A stretch of 64,000 nucleotides of DNA from Agrobacterium vitis. GTDB taxonomy: Bacteria; Pseudomonadota; Alphaproteobacteria; Rhizobiales; Rhizobiaceae. Positions within the stretch are counted from its first letter, which is position 1. Each line of letters begins with the position of its first letter. The translations under genes were made by a program, and so were the position numbers. The DNA lies in NCBI RefSeq assembly GCF_013337045.2, contig NZ_CP118260.1, positions 186,001-250,000 on the forward strand, read 5' to 3'. This document shows, one piece after another, positions 16,167-24,840 of the stretch. The notes below the pieces were generated by a model that did no database searches, was not told where the DNA came from, and saw nothing but the letters and a program-made list of their open reading frames with translations.

Positions 16167-17606
16167 TTAGTCGCGTATCATGAACCTGGCCAGCAATTGC
16201 GCCAAGCGCCCGAAAGGAGGCATAGCGAGGCGTGCGGGGTTGAAAATACGGACTTTTGCAATGCCTCGGGCATGGGAAAAACGCTTGAAGCCCTCATGGC
16301 CGTGATAGGCCCCCATGCCGCTTGGTCCGATGCCGCCAAAGGGCAGATCATTTTGCGTGATATGCAGCAGCGTGCCATTGATGGTGACATTGCCGGAAAT
16401 CGTGTTCAACAGTGTTTTTTTCTCGGTCGCCCGGTTTCCAGTGAAGATATAGAGCGCCAGAGGGCGCGGGCGCTCGCGGACAAATTTCAACGCTGTGTCA
16501 AAATCCTCATAGGGAATAAGGGGCAGGATTGGTCCGAAGATTTCCTCCTCCATCAGCAAGCAGTTGGCAGGCGGATCGATCACCAGCGTGGGTGCGATCA
16601 CGCGCCCTTGAGAGGGCATGGCGATATCAGCAGTGATGAGTTTGGCCCCACGGGCGCGGCATTCCTCAATGCCCTTGAGCAACCGTTCATGCGCTCGAGC
16701 CCCGACAAGGCTTGAATACTGTTCTTGCCCTGCGTCTTGTGGCCCCGCGTGTTGTGTCCCCGCCTGTCGTGGATAAAAAGCCTCTGCCTGAGAGATCAGC
16801 GCGGATGCAAGGTCTCCAAGTTTTGATTTTTCGACCAGAACATAGTCCGGTGCAATGCAAGTCTGGCCCGCATTCATCAGCTTTCCAAAGGCGATGTCAC
16901 GGGCTGCATCGGCAATAGGATAATCCGGGGCGATGAGTGCGGGCGACTTGCCACCAAGTTCCAGGGTGAGCGGTGTCAGGTTAGCAGCTGCTGACGCCAT
17001 AACCTTGCGACCCACCGCCGTTGAGCCGGTGAAAATCAGATGATCGAACGGCAGGGCAGAAAAGGCTGCGGCAATCTCCACCCCTCCTTGGATAACGGCA
17101 ACCTCCTCCGGGGAGAAATAAGCTTCGACGAGCTTTGAAAGAAGAGCCGATGTTTCCGGCAGCAATTCCGAAGGCTTGATGATCGCCCGGTTTCCGGCGG
17201 CCAAAATGTCAATCAGCGGTCCAAGGGCCAGCAGAAGCGGATAGTTCCACGGCACCATAATACCAATCACCCCGAGCGGCTGGTATTGAACCCAGTTTGA
17301 AAGCTGCAGAAACTCAATAGAGCGTCCACGGCGTTCGCGTTTCATCCATCGGCGTAGATGAGACCGTGTATGGCGAAGCGCGCCCATGAGCGGAGCAATC
17401 TCCAACTGCACCGTTTCATGATCGGACCTATGACCAAAATCCCGCGAAACCACATCGCACAGCGCTTGCCGGTTCTCCTTCAGCAATCGGCCGATCCGGT
17501 TAAGGCGGTCCCGACGCAAGGATAGTGACGGATAACTGTCATGCTGGAAGGATTGACGCTGGCGTTCCAGAATAGACTGGAGAGTTTCAATGGCCATATC
17601 GAACAA
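16167..17606 (-). CDS. Coniferyl-aldehyde-type aldehyde dehydrogenase
   Basis: NAD(P)-dependent aldehyde dehydrogenase of about 479 residues, oxidising an aldehyde to its acid; most like coniferyl/medium-chain aldehyde dehydrogenases with a membrane-proximal C-terminus. Catalytic Cys250 lies in 'NAGQTCIAPDY', the general base Glu216 in 'LELGGKSP', and the cofactor site in 'GIMVPWNYPLLL' and 'FTGSTAVGRKVM'. The tail 'MPPFGRLAQLLARFMIRD' is hydrophobic and amphipathic. A short Gln/Ala/Gly-rich insertion ('QAGTQHAGPQDAGQEQ') sits near residue 285. The start may be TTG 17606 (GGAG 6 bases upstream) or ATG 17597. It is 11 bp downstream of the MFS gene and probably in one operon with it. Confidence 0.88.
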   Translation of the reverse strand: MFDMAIETLQSILERQRQSFQHDSYPSLSLRRDRLNRIGRLLKENRQALCDVVSRDFGHRSDHETVQLEIAPLMGALRHTRSHLRRWMKRERRGRSIEFLQLSNWVQYQPLGVIGIMVPWNYPLLLALGPLIDILAAGNRAIIKPSELLPETSALLSKLVEAYFSPEEVAVIQGGVEIAAAFSALPFDHLIFTGSTAVGRKVMASAAANLTPLTLELGGKSPALIAPDYPIADAARDIAFGKLMNAGQTCIAPDYVLVEKSKLGDLASALISQAEAFYPRQAGTQHAGPQDAGQEQYSSLVGARAHERLLKGIEECRARGAKLITADIAMPSQGRVIAPTLVIDPPANCLLMEEEIFGPILPLIPYEDFDTALKFVRERPRPLALYIFTGNRATEKKTLLNTISGNVTINGTLLHITQNDLPFGGIGPSGMGAYHGHEGFKRFSHARGIAKVRIFNPARLAMPPFGRLAQLLARFMIRD

Positions 17607-17617
17607 GTTTCACTCCG

Positions 17618-18760
17618 CTATTTATTGACGACGGTCGCTGGAAAGCTACGGTGGAGATGGCCAAAGATGATTGCTGCAAAGATCGCCGCGATTGCCAGTG
17701 GCAAGAGACAGGACCAGGCGAAAAGGCTTGGATCGTAGCCTTCAAAGATTGGCCCGGCAATTGCGGTTCCCATCGTGCCCCCCAAGACGGCGACCACTAA
17801 CGTTCGTGACATCACCGACCCGTCGGGGTCGTTTTCGGTCAGTATACCTGTGATAAACGGGGTCACGATATAGAAACCGATATTAACCAGAACCTGTGTC
17901 ATGACGAAAATCAGGGGTGTTAGCATGGTGAACAGGAAATAGATCGACATCGCCATGATCAGGAAACCCAGTAGCACGGCTGGCAGTCTTTTGGCCTTGT
18001 CATGGGTGAAGGAAGGAATGATCGCTCCCAGGAAGCCTACCAGCGATGATAGGGCAAGATAGAAGCCAACTTCACCATTGCTCAGCCCCACTTTTTCCCC
18101 CACATAACCGCAGACTGCCCATTGCGCCGCCTGCACCCCATAAACGAGAAATACAACCATCATTGCAAGCAGCATTTTCCCATTGTTGAGTTTGGTATGA
18201 CGACTTGCCACAGGAAGTCGGGAAGAGCGCCTGGCGACGAAAAAAACAAGTGGTGCCAAGATGACGGTAAACGCCCCCAGCATGAGAAAGACAGGCGCTC
18301 CGGCGTCGGCCGGTGGCATCAATGATACCACAAAAAGCAGCAGCCCCATGGCAGTTCCGCCAATCAGGCTAAGCGCGCCCCAGTATCTCTCGGCATTGGC
18401 AAGCGAGGCGAGGCTCATCGAAACGAGGCTGAACAAGGCGCCTTCCCCCAGGCCGGTTGCAAATCTTGCAGTGGCAAGACTGTAAGGGTTTTGAAGCCAG
18501 AAACTCAGTGCTTCTCCGGCTATGACCGCGACAATGCCGCCAATCGCTACTGCTTTCCATGATCTAAGTGCCAATTTGGCTAGGAATATCCCGTAAAACG
18601 CAATGCCTGCGAGTTCCGCGCTGGCGACGATTGTCGCCATTGCTTCGCTATAGCCGGTCAGTTTGCTCATCGACAGAACGACGACGGGCATGACCATTGT
18701 CCCATTCAGTGCTACCGCATAGGCGGCACTCAAGCCGAGTATCCATAAAAGCATCGTCAT
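17618..18760 (-). CDS. MFS transporter
   Basis: Major facilitator superfamily carrier of 380 residues with about twelve hydrophobic segments and little else, in the sugar/drug-type small MFS class. The central loop between helices 6 and 7 is short ('ARRSSRLPVASRHTKLNNGK'). The gene directly precedes the aldehyde dehydrogenase, so it may move the aldehyde precursor or the acid product. I cannot assign a substrate. It is divergent from the AraC gene at 19197. Confidence 0.85.
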   Translation of the reverse strand: MTMLLWILGLSAAYAVALNGTMVMPVVVLSMSKLTGYSEAMATIVASAELAGIAFYGIFLAKLALRSWKAVAIGGIVAVIAGEALSFWLQNPYSLATARFATGLGEGALFSLVSMSLASLANAERYWGALSLIGGTAMGLLLFVVSLMPPADAGAPVFLMLGAFTVILAPLVFFVARRSSRLPVASRHTKLNNGKMLLAMMVVFLVYGVQAAQWAVCGYVGEKVGLSNGEVGFYLALSSLVGFLGAIIPSFTHDKAKRLPAVLLGFLIMAMSIYFLFTMLTPLIFVMTQVLVNIGFYIVTPFITGILTENDPDGSVMSRTLVVAVLGGTMGTAIAGPIFEGYDPSLFAWSCLLPLAIAAIFAAIIFGHLHRSFPATVVNK

Positions 18761-19196
18761 TCTCCCAGAGAGCTTGCCCCTCAGAGAGGTTGGTCCCTAG
18801 AGAGGCCGGGTCGCTTTTCGCTTACCCAATGTTCCGCCTGTTATTATTGTCCGGCCCTTGAAGAGCGCGGTGAAATTCAGAATAGGAGGACGACACCGCA
18901 TCACAAGGGAGTTCGGGGACACTGTGGTATCATATCCGGCCAATCTATCTCCCAGGACATCCCCGGCATTGACTGTCGTCATGGAGGTGTCTTTGTATTT
19001 CATGCTCCGCGCAGCGGATATACTCGGCCCGAATGGACAACAGTATGCGGAGGTATATTGTACAGTTGGGGTAAATGCCGCATGATACCTGCTATTTCCG
19101 GTCATAACCGGCTCTGTTGAAGGAGAATTGAGCAGGAAGCCGGCATGGCTGGCGCGGGGGGAATGAACGTGGAGGATAAGTCATAAGGGGGGTCTG
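18761..19196. other. Divergent intergenic region
   Basis: About 435 bp between the minus-strand MFS gene and the plus-strand AraC gene; it should hold both promoters. A 102-codon minus-strand ORF at 18797-19105 has no recognisable sequence and I did not accept it. AAGGGGGG precedes the AraC start. No repeat or RNA gene was recognised. Confidence 0.5.
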
Positions 19197-20228
19197 ATGA
19201 AGACAGTCGATGCGCGTTACGTGACTGCCAATATCCCGGCGTTTCTCATTCGTAGCCTCGTGATGACGCTCACGGATTTTGGCCTCGACGCCTCGCGATT
19301 AACGGCTGGCCTCGGCATTCCCATGGAGGATCTCGCCGACCCAGCCTGTCGGGTTTCTTTTCGCCAGGGACGTGAGGCGATCCTGCGCGCCATGAAAATG
19401 ACCAGGGGCAAGGCGCTTGGATTGGAGACCGGGATTCGCGAAAAGATTACCTCTGTCGGCCTTGTCGGTTATGTGATGATAACGGCAGCGACTGTGGGTG
19501 ATGCGGTTAAGCTTGGTCTCGACCTGCAAAAAGATACCGGCAGCATGCTGGAATTCGACACCAGGGAAAGCCCGGAGGGTGTCGTCGTCACGGCGGCAAG
19601 CCGTTTTCACGATCCCGACATCTATGTTTTCCTGGTGGAAGAGGCTTTTGCCAGCTTCATGGGGGTCGCACACGGTCTTGTCGGGGAGGGCTTCAAGCCG
19701 GTCCGGGTCGATTTTGCTTATCCGGCGCCAGCGCATACGGAAGCCTATCAACGGGTCTTCGGCTGTCCTATTCGATTTGGCCAGATGGAAAACGCGTTCA
19801 TCTATGATGCCGCCTGGTACAAGCAACCGCTGCTGACGTCCGATCCTCTTAGCCACCGCCAGCTTCTTGAATTCATGGCCTATAACCGGGCCCGAAGCCG
19901 CGAGGCAGCCGAAATTATCGAATCCGTCGAAAGGGTTCTCCGGCAGAAACTGCATAGTCGCACGCATATTTCCAAGGTGGCGCGTGCGCTTGGTATGAGC
20001 GAGCGCACCTTGCGTCGCAGACTTGCCGAGAGCGGGGTTTCCTTCCAATCGCTTCTGGATGATCTTCGCAAGAACCGCACGCTCGAACTGTTGGGCAACA
20101 GGAACATGTCTGTCGAGCAGATCGCATTTGCGGTCGGATTTTCGGACCCTCATAATTTCCGGCGCGCCTTCCGACGTTGGACCGGCACCACGCCCGGTGC
20201 GCTTCGTGCGGATCTATCGCCTATTTGA
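19197..20228 (+). CDS. AraC-family regulator with arabinose-binding-like N-terminus
   Basis: Transcriptional regulator of 343 residues. The N-terminal ~190 residues match the OruR/ArgR-type 'arabinose_bd' ligand domain; the C-terminal ~95 residues are the AraC DNA-binding domain, with 'HISKVARALGMSERTLRRRL' as first helix-turn-helix and 'VEQIAFAVGFSDPHNFRRAF' as second. The ATG at 19197 has AAGGGGGG upstream. It heads the kinase/aldolase/aminotransferase cluster 130 bp away on the same strand, with a weak terminator between, and probably activates that cluster. Confidence 0.87.
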   Translation: MKTVDARYVTANIPAFLIRSLVMTLTDFGLDASRLTAGLGIPMEDLADPACRVSFRQGREAILRAMKMTRGKALGLETGIREKITSVGLVGYVMITAATVGDAVKLGLDLQKDTGSMLEFDTRESPEGVVVTAASRFHDPDIYVFLVEEAFASFMGVAHGLVGEGFKPVRVDFAYPAPAHTEAYQRVFGCPIRFGQMENAFIYDAAWYKQPLLTSDPLSHRQLLEFMAYNRARSREAAEIIESVERVLRQKLHSRTHISKVARALGMSERTLRRRLAESGVSFQSLLDDLRKNRTLELLGNRNMSVEQIAFAVGFSDPHNFRRAFRRWTGTTPGALRADLSPI

Positions 20229-20257
20229 CCGGTAAAGACCCCTCAAAGGACAGCTTC

Positions 20258-20282
20258 ACCGCTACGCAAATTGCGGTTTTTT
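20258..20282 (+). terminator. Weak terminator after AraC gene
   Basis: ACCGC (20258-20262) pairs with GCGGT (20273-20277) and is followed directly by a six-T run. The stem is only five base pairs. If real, the cluster downstream has its own promoter. Confidence 0.4.
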
Positions 20283-20323
20283 CCTCTATTATAGGTGCAA
20301 TATCCAATAAAAATGGGGAGCGA

Positions 20324-20340
20324 CCTGGATTATATCCAGG
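20324..20340. promoter_or_regulatory. Perfect inverted repeat before kinase gene
   Basis: CCTGGAT-tat-ATCCAGG, a perfect 7-bp inverted repeat ending 18 bp upstream of the FGGY kinase ATG. It could be a repressor operator or a 5'-UTR hairpin that hides the ribosome site. AraC proteins usually use direct repeats, so the binder may be another regulator. Confidence 0.4.
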
Positions 20341-20358
20341 CTGCATGCACGGCAAGAG

Positions 20359-21957
20359 ATGGCCAAGTCTGACCAATATATTTTATCGATCGATCTTGGC
20401 ACCAGTGGCTGCAAGGTCGGATTGGTGTCGATTACCGGACACGTAGTTGCCTGGGCATTTCGGCCGGTTCCGCTCCAGGTCATCGATACGATCGGGGCAG
20501 AGCAGGACCCCTCGCAGTGGTGGAACGCCTTCATCGAGGCAAGCCAGGATGTGCTCCGCCAGAGTGCGGCATTGCGCCAGAATATTGTTGCGATCTGTTC
20601 ATCCACCCAAGGTGAGGGAACCGTTGCCGTTGACCGTGACGGCAATGTGCTGATGAATGCGATTATCTGGCTCGATATGCGCGGCGCCCGATATCTGAAG
20701 AAGGAAATGCGGGGGGCAATGAAGGTCGCGGGCTATGACGCGATCAAGTTGCAGAAATGGTTGAGGCTGTGTGGCGGCGCTCCGGCTTTGTCCGGCAAGG
20801 ACCCTGCGGGTCACATGCTGCTGATCCGCGATGCTTTCCCTGATATTTACGAGAAGACCTACAAGTTTCTCAATGTTCTCGATTTCTTCAATCTGCGTCT
20901 GACGGGCCGGTTTTGCGCCACGCAGGATTCCATTCTCACCTCCTGGGTGACAGACAACCGCGATGTCAACCATATCCGCTATGACGACGGGTTGATCGGT
21001 GCCAGCGGCATCGACAAGGCGAAATTCCCCGATCTCGTCAGGTGTACGGATATCGTTGGAACCCTGTTGCCTTCCGTTGCCGATCTGTTGGGCCTGTCGC
21101 CAAAAACACCGGTCGTTGCCGGTGCCATCGACAATTCAGCCGCCGCGATCGGCGCTGGAACGCTGGCCGATTATGACGCCCATCTCTACATGGGTTCATC
21201 GTCCTGGATCTCGGCGCATGTGCCTTTCAAGAAAACCAGTGTCATGGACCAGATCACGTCGGTTCCTTGTCCGGTGCCGTCGAAATACCTGATGATCGCC
21301 ATGCAATCGAGCGGGGCGAGCAATATCGCCTTCCTGAAGGACCGCATTGTCTTCCATGACGATGGCCTGATCGATTCCGAACCGACGCCTGATACCTACA
21401 GGCTTCTCGATGAGATTGCCGCCCGCACCCCTGCGGGAGCCGCCGGCATGATGTACCTGCCCTGGCTTTTCGGCGAACGCTGCCCTGTAGATGATCCGAC
21501 CCTTCGTGCCGGGATCTTCAACATGAGCATGGAGCATAACCGCGAGACCCTTGTCAGGGCCGTCTTCGAAGGCGTGGCGCTCAATACACGCTGGATGATG
21601 AAGCCGGTCTCGCGTTTTCTCGGTCGCAGGCCTGAGGCAATCACCATGATCGGCGGTGGCGCGATGTCGCCTGCCTGGTGCCAGATCTTCGCGGATGTTC
21701 TGGGCGTCCAGATCCGCCAGCCGCATGATCCGATGAAGGCCAATGCACGCGGTGCGGCCTTCATCGGGGCTGTGGGTCTCGGCCTCATACAGTTCGACGA
21801 GGTCGCGCGGCATGTGGTGATCGACAGGATTTACGATCCCGATCCGGCAACGCAGCGGCTCTATGACGAGCGCTTCGGTATCTTCACGGAACTCCATCGG
21901 CGCCTAGCGCCGCTTTACAAACGTCTAAACGGATCAAAGGGCAAGATTCATGGCTAA
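20359..21957 (+). CDS. FGGY-family carbohydrate kinase (xylulokinase-like)
   Basis: Cytoplasmic sugar kinase of 532 residues, transferring phosphate from ATP to a sugar or polyol. The N-terminal actin-like ATPase domain starts with the phosphate loop 'SIDLGTSGCKVGLV'; 'VAGAIDNSAAAIGAG' carries the aspartate equivalent to the catalytic base of xylulokinases; 'MIGGGAMSPAWCQIFADVLG' is the C-terminal FGGY adenosine site. It opens the nine-kilobase cluster and overlaps the aldolase gene by 8 bp. Together with a class II aldolase it would give a ketose-phosphate that is then cleaved. The true substrate is not predictable. Confidence 0.88.
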   Translation: MAKSDQYILSIDLGTSGCKVGLVSITGHVVAWAFRPVPLQVIDTIGAEQDPSQWWNAFIEASQDVLRQSAALRQNIVAICSSTQGEGTVAVDRDGNVLMNAIIWLDMRGARYLKKEMRGAMKVAGYDAIKLQKWLRLCGGAPALSGKDPAGHMLLIRDAFPDIYEKTYKFLNVLDFFNLRLTGRFCATQDSILTSWVTDNRDVNHIRYDDGLIGASGIDKAKFPDLVRCTDIVGTLLPSVADLLGLSPKTPVVAGAIDNSAAAIGAGTLADYDAHLYMGSSSWISAHVPFKKTSVMDQITSVPCPVPSKYLMIAMQSSGASNIAFLKDRIVFHDDGLIDSEPTPDTYRLLDEIAARTPAGAAGMMYLPWLFGERCPVDDPTLRAGIFNMSMEHNRETLVRAVFEGVALNTRWMMKPVSRFLGRRPEAITMIGGGAMSPAWCQIFADVLGVQIRQPHDPMKANARGAAFIGAVGLGLIQFDEVARHVVIDRIYDPDPATQRLYDERFGIFTELHRRLAPLYKRLNGSKGKIHG

Positions 21958-22603
21958 ATTCATGGCCCAGCGGCAGGAAATTGCCGATATGAGCCGCTAT
22001 TTCGCGGATAATGGCTATTTTGCTGGAACCGGCGGCAATATCGGCGTCCGCGTCGACAGAAAATTGATGGCGGTTACTCCCTCGGCCTCCGACTACTACA
22101 CGGTCGAGGCGAAAGACGTGGTGATCCTCGATATCGAGACCCTCGACATTGTCGAGGGCGACAAGACACCGACCATTGAAAAAGGACTGCATGCCAGGAT
22201 GCTCCTTATGCATCCTAACCGTCATGCCAGTGTTCATACACACCAGCCCATCGCAAGCGCCGTCGCGCTGCTACATGAAAAACTGCCCTGGCCAAGGGGC
22301 AGCGATCTCAACGAGCTTGGTCCCCACGTCGCGCTTATTCCCTACAGACCGTCGGGCACGGGAATGCTGGCTAAAATTTTTGCGAAATCTCTGCGGCCCG
22401 ACATCTTTGCGTATCTTCTGGCCAGTCACGGCGTCATCTGTGCGGGGGCCGATCTCAAAACCGCTGCGGGCATGATCCGCAAAATCGAAGCCGCTGCCGC
22501 CGCCCATCTGCGCGAACGCATCAACAAACACGTCAATCTGGATCGGCAACTCCAGGCGTTCATTCTGAACGTTCTGGACAAGGCTGAGACCAAGGGAGCT
22601 TGA
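21950..22603 (+). CDS. Class II aldolase (AraD/FucA-like)
   Basis: Zinc-dependent class II aldolase or epimerase-fold protein of 217 residues. The metal-binding residues are present: His96 and His98 in 'SVHTHQP' and His160 in 'LLASHGVICAG'; Glu78 in 'PTIEKGLHARM' fits the catalytic glutamate; 'GTGGNIGVRVD' binds phosphate. It should cleave a sugar phosphate to a three-carbon keto-phosphate plus an aldehyde. It overlaps the kinase gene by 8 bp, and the aminotransferase follows after 1 bp, so the three are tightly coupled. Confidence 0.88.
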   Translation: MAKFMAQRQEIADMSRYFADNGYFAGTGGNIGVRVDRKLMAVTPSASDYYTVEAKDVVILDIETLDIVEGDKTPTIEKGLHARMLLMHPNRHASVHTHQPIASAVALLHEKLPWPRGSDLNELGPHVALIPYRPSGTGMLAKIFAKSLRPDIFAYLLASHGVICAGADLKTAAGMIRKIEAAAAAHLRERINKHVNLDRQLQAFILNVLDKAETKGA

Positions 22604-22604
22604 A

Positions 22605-24065
22605 ATGAACATGGCAGCTCGTAACTCGGAACTTTCCTACAGCATTAGTGCCTGGCCGGATAACAAAGATCTCATGGACCGGCTGAATGCCCTGCTCAAG
22701 CAGCCGCCAAAGGGCATTTCCAAGGCCAACATGCCCAAGGTGCTCGATTATTTCGAACAGAAATGTCAGACATCCAAGGCCTGGGCTGCACGGGCGGCTG
22801 AGGTTATTCCGGGTGGTGTCCAGCATAACCTCGCCTTCAATTATCCGTTTCCCATTGCGGCCACCAAAGTCGATGGCGCCTATATGTGGGATGCGGACGG
22901 CAATCGCTATACCGATTTTCTGCAGGCGGGCGGACCGACATTGCTTGGCTCCAACTATCTGCCGGTGCGCGAAAAAGTGCATCAACTGATCGATGAATGC
23001 GGTCCGGTGACGGGCCTCCTTCACGAATACGAATTCAAGCTCGCCGAGATCATCCGCAAATTTATGCCGGGCATTGAAATGTTCCGCATGCTCGGTTCCG
23101 GCACGGAAGCCTGCATGGGTGCTATCCGCTTAGCCCGCGCCCATACCGGCAAAAAATGGGTGATCAAGGTTGGCGGCGACTATCATGGCTGGAGCGACCA
23201 GATGGTCTATGGCATGCGTGTTCCAGGCACCGGTCGGCGCGAAGCAACGGGCATTCCGAAAGGTGTCACGGGTTATACTCAGGAAGTCTTCCCCAATGAG
23301 ATTGGTACGCTCCGGCGCAAGCTGTTGCTGAACCGTATTCGCGGCGGCACGGCAGCGGTTATTCTTGAACCTCTGGGGCCAGAAAGCGGCACGCGGCCTG
23401 TGACGCCCGAATACAACCGCGAAGTTCGCAAACTCTGCGACGAATTTGGCGCCTTGCTGATTTTCGATGAGGTCGTTACCGGTTTTCGTGTCGGCATGGG
23501 TGGCGCACAAGGCTATTTCAACGTGAAGCCTGATATTACCGTGTTCGGCAAGTGCCTCACCGGTGGCTATCTGATGGCAGGCGGTATTGGCGGTCGCAAG
23601 GACATCATGATGACGTTGGTCGGGGGTATCGGCACCTCGAGCAAGCGCGCCTTCGTCGGCGGCACGCTTTCGGCCAATCCGCTGTCTTGCGTTGCTGGTT
23701 ATTATGCGATCGAGGAAATGGCGCGCACCAATGCGCCGGTTGTTGCCGGACGAGCTGGCGACCGGCTGGCCAAGGGCTTGAAGGAAATTCTCAACCGGCT
23801 CGGCCTTCCCTATGTGGTCTACAATATGGGCTCCATCGTTCATCTCCAAACGTCCGCTGTGCTGTTGATGAGCATGCGCAACCCGATCAAGCTGATGCGC
23901 GAGGCCAATCCCCGTAAACACCTGATGGAAGAGATGGGGGCAGCCTATATGGCCCACGGCATCCTGACCCTGGCGGGTAGCCGCATCTATACCAGTATGG
24001 CGGACACCGATGAGGTGATCGACGATGCCCTTGAGCGTTTTGAAACCGTTTTCCGTTTGGTGTGA
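22605..24065 (+). CDS. Class III aminotransferase (glutamate-1-semialdehyde mutase-like)
   Basis: PLP-dependent aminotransferase or aminomutase of 486 residues, of the group that includes glutamate-1-semialdehyde 2,1-aminomutase. 'MLGSGTEACMGAIRLARAHT' binds the cofactor phosphate, 'LLIFDEVVTGFRVG' carries the aspartate contacting the pyridine nitrogen, and Lys316 in 'VFGKCLTGGYLMAGG' is the Schiff-base lysine. It is ~50 residues longer than HemL, mainly at the N-terminus, so it is not likely a haem enzyme. Placed between two aldolase-fold genes, it may aminate an aldehyde or ketone made by the aldolase. Confidence 0.85.
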   Translation: MNMAARNSELSYSISAWPDNKDLMDRLNALLKQPPKGISKANMPKVLDYFEQKCQTSKAWAARAAEVIPGGVQHNLAFNYPFPIAATKVDGAYMWDADGNRYTDFLQAGGPTLLGSNYLPVREKVHQLIDECGPVTGLLHEYEFKLAEIIRKFMPGIEMFRMLGSGTEACMGAIRLARAHTGKKWVIKVGGDYHGWSDQMVYGMRVPGTGRREATGIPKGVTGYTQEVFPNEIGTLRRKLLLNRIRGGTAAVILEPLGPESGTRPVTPEYNREVRKLCDEFGALLIFDEVVTGFRVGMGGAQGYFNVKPDITVFGKCLTGGYLMAGGIGGRKDIMMTLVGGIGTSSKRAFVGGTLSANPLSCVAGYYAIEEMARTNAPVVAGRAGDRLAKGLKEILNRLGLPYVVYNMGSIVHLQTSAVLLMSMRNPIKLMREANPRKHLMEEMGAAYMAHGILTLAGSRIYTSMADTDEVIDDALERFETVFRLV

Positions 24066-24066
24066 C

Positions 24067-24738
24067 ATGCTTATGAAAGTCAACACTGCATATATCGAGA
24101 CGGCTCTGGGCCGGGCGGCGGCCCGTCTTGCGGGAAAAGGGCTTCTCAAACCGGGCGATTTGCTGTCGCAGCGGATTCCCGAACAAAATGCCTTTGTGGC
24201 TGTCCGGATCAACTCCGGACAGGACGTGCCCGATGAATTCGAATGGACAAGCCTTTCCGCGACACCGGGCCTTTCCGCGCCGCCGCGGGACTTGCATCAC
24301 CGCGTCTATCAGGCACGGCCGGATGTGGGAGCCATAGCCTCCGGCGGCTTGACCTGGACATCAGCACTGGCGCGCCTCGATCTTTCCCTACCGGCGGTGT
24401 TCGATGAGCAGATCCGTCACCTCGGCCTCGAGGCAAAACGTTTAGGCATGTGTTCGACCGATGACCCGACGAAGGCCTTGTCGAACGGCGCCAACGCCTA
24501 TTGCCTTGATGACATGGCGCTGTGCTTCGGCATGGGGCTTGAGCGCCTGCTGCTGAATATCGAAATTCTGGAAAAATGTGCGGAATGCTTCATTCTTGCG
24601 CACAGTGCCACGGTCAAGGTCAAGCAGATCCCGTGGCTGATCAGGTTCGTTGCCAATGGCCGGTTGAAGAAAGATCAGAAAGAAGCCGCAGCCCGGCATC
24701 TTCGTGGGGAACGATCAATCATGAAGGCTGGATACTGA
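24067..24738 (+). CDS. Class II aldolase-fold protein lacking the metal-binding HTH motif
   Basis: Protein of 223 residues that follows the class II aldolase layout ('RAAARLAGKGLLKPGDLLSQ', 'DLHHRVYQARPDVGAI', then a downstream helix set) but lacks the metal ligands. Where functional enzymes have HTH, this one reads 'AIASGGLTWTSALARL' (residues 89-104), and the third histidine region reads 'NGANAYCLDDMALCFG'. It is thus a likely non-catalytic paralogue, or it has a different chemistry. The ATG at 24067 follows the aminotransferase stop by one base; ATG 24073 is an alternative. It could form a mixed complex with the aldolase encoded at 21950. Confidence 0.72.
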   Translation: MLMKVNTAYIETALGRAAARLAGKGLLKPGDLLSQRIPEQNAFVAVRINSGQDVPDEFEWTSLSATPGLSAPPRDLHHRVYQARPDVGAIASGGLTWTSALARLDLSLPAVFDEQIRHLGLEAKRLGMCSTDDPTKALSNGANAYCLDDMALCFGMGLERLLLNIEILEKCAECFILAHSATVKVKQIPWLIRFVANGRLKKDQKEAAARHLRGERSIMKAGY

Positions 24739-24840
24739 CTAAAGCGCGACAGAAGCAGTCATCATCAGGCGTATAAGCTGCTGTCATGTCGCGCCCCGAT
24801 ACCATTGCCCCAATACCAGTACCAATGGGAGGAGAAATTG

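Noticed and set aside
18797..19105. 102-codon minus-strand ORF
   Set aside because: Lies in a divergent promoter region, no recognisable family and no convincing ribosome site.
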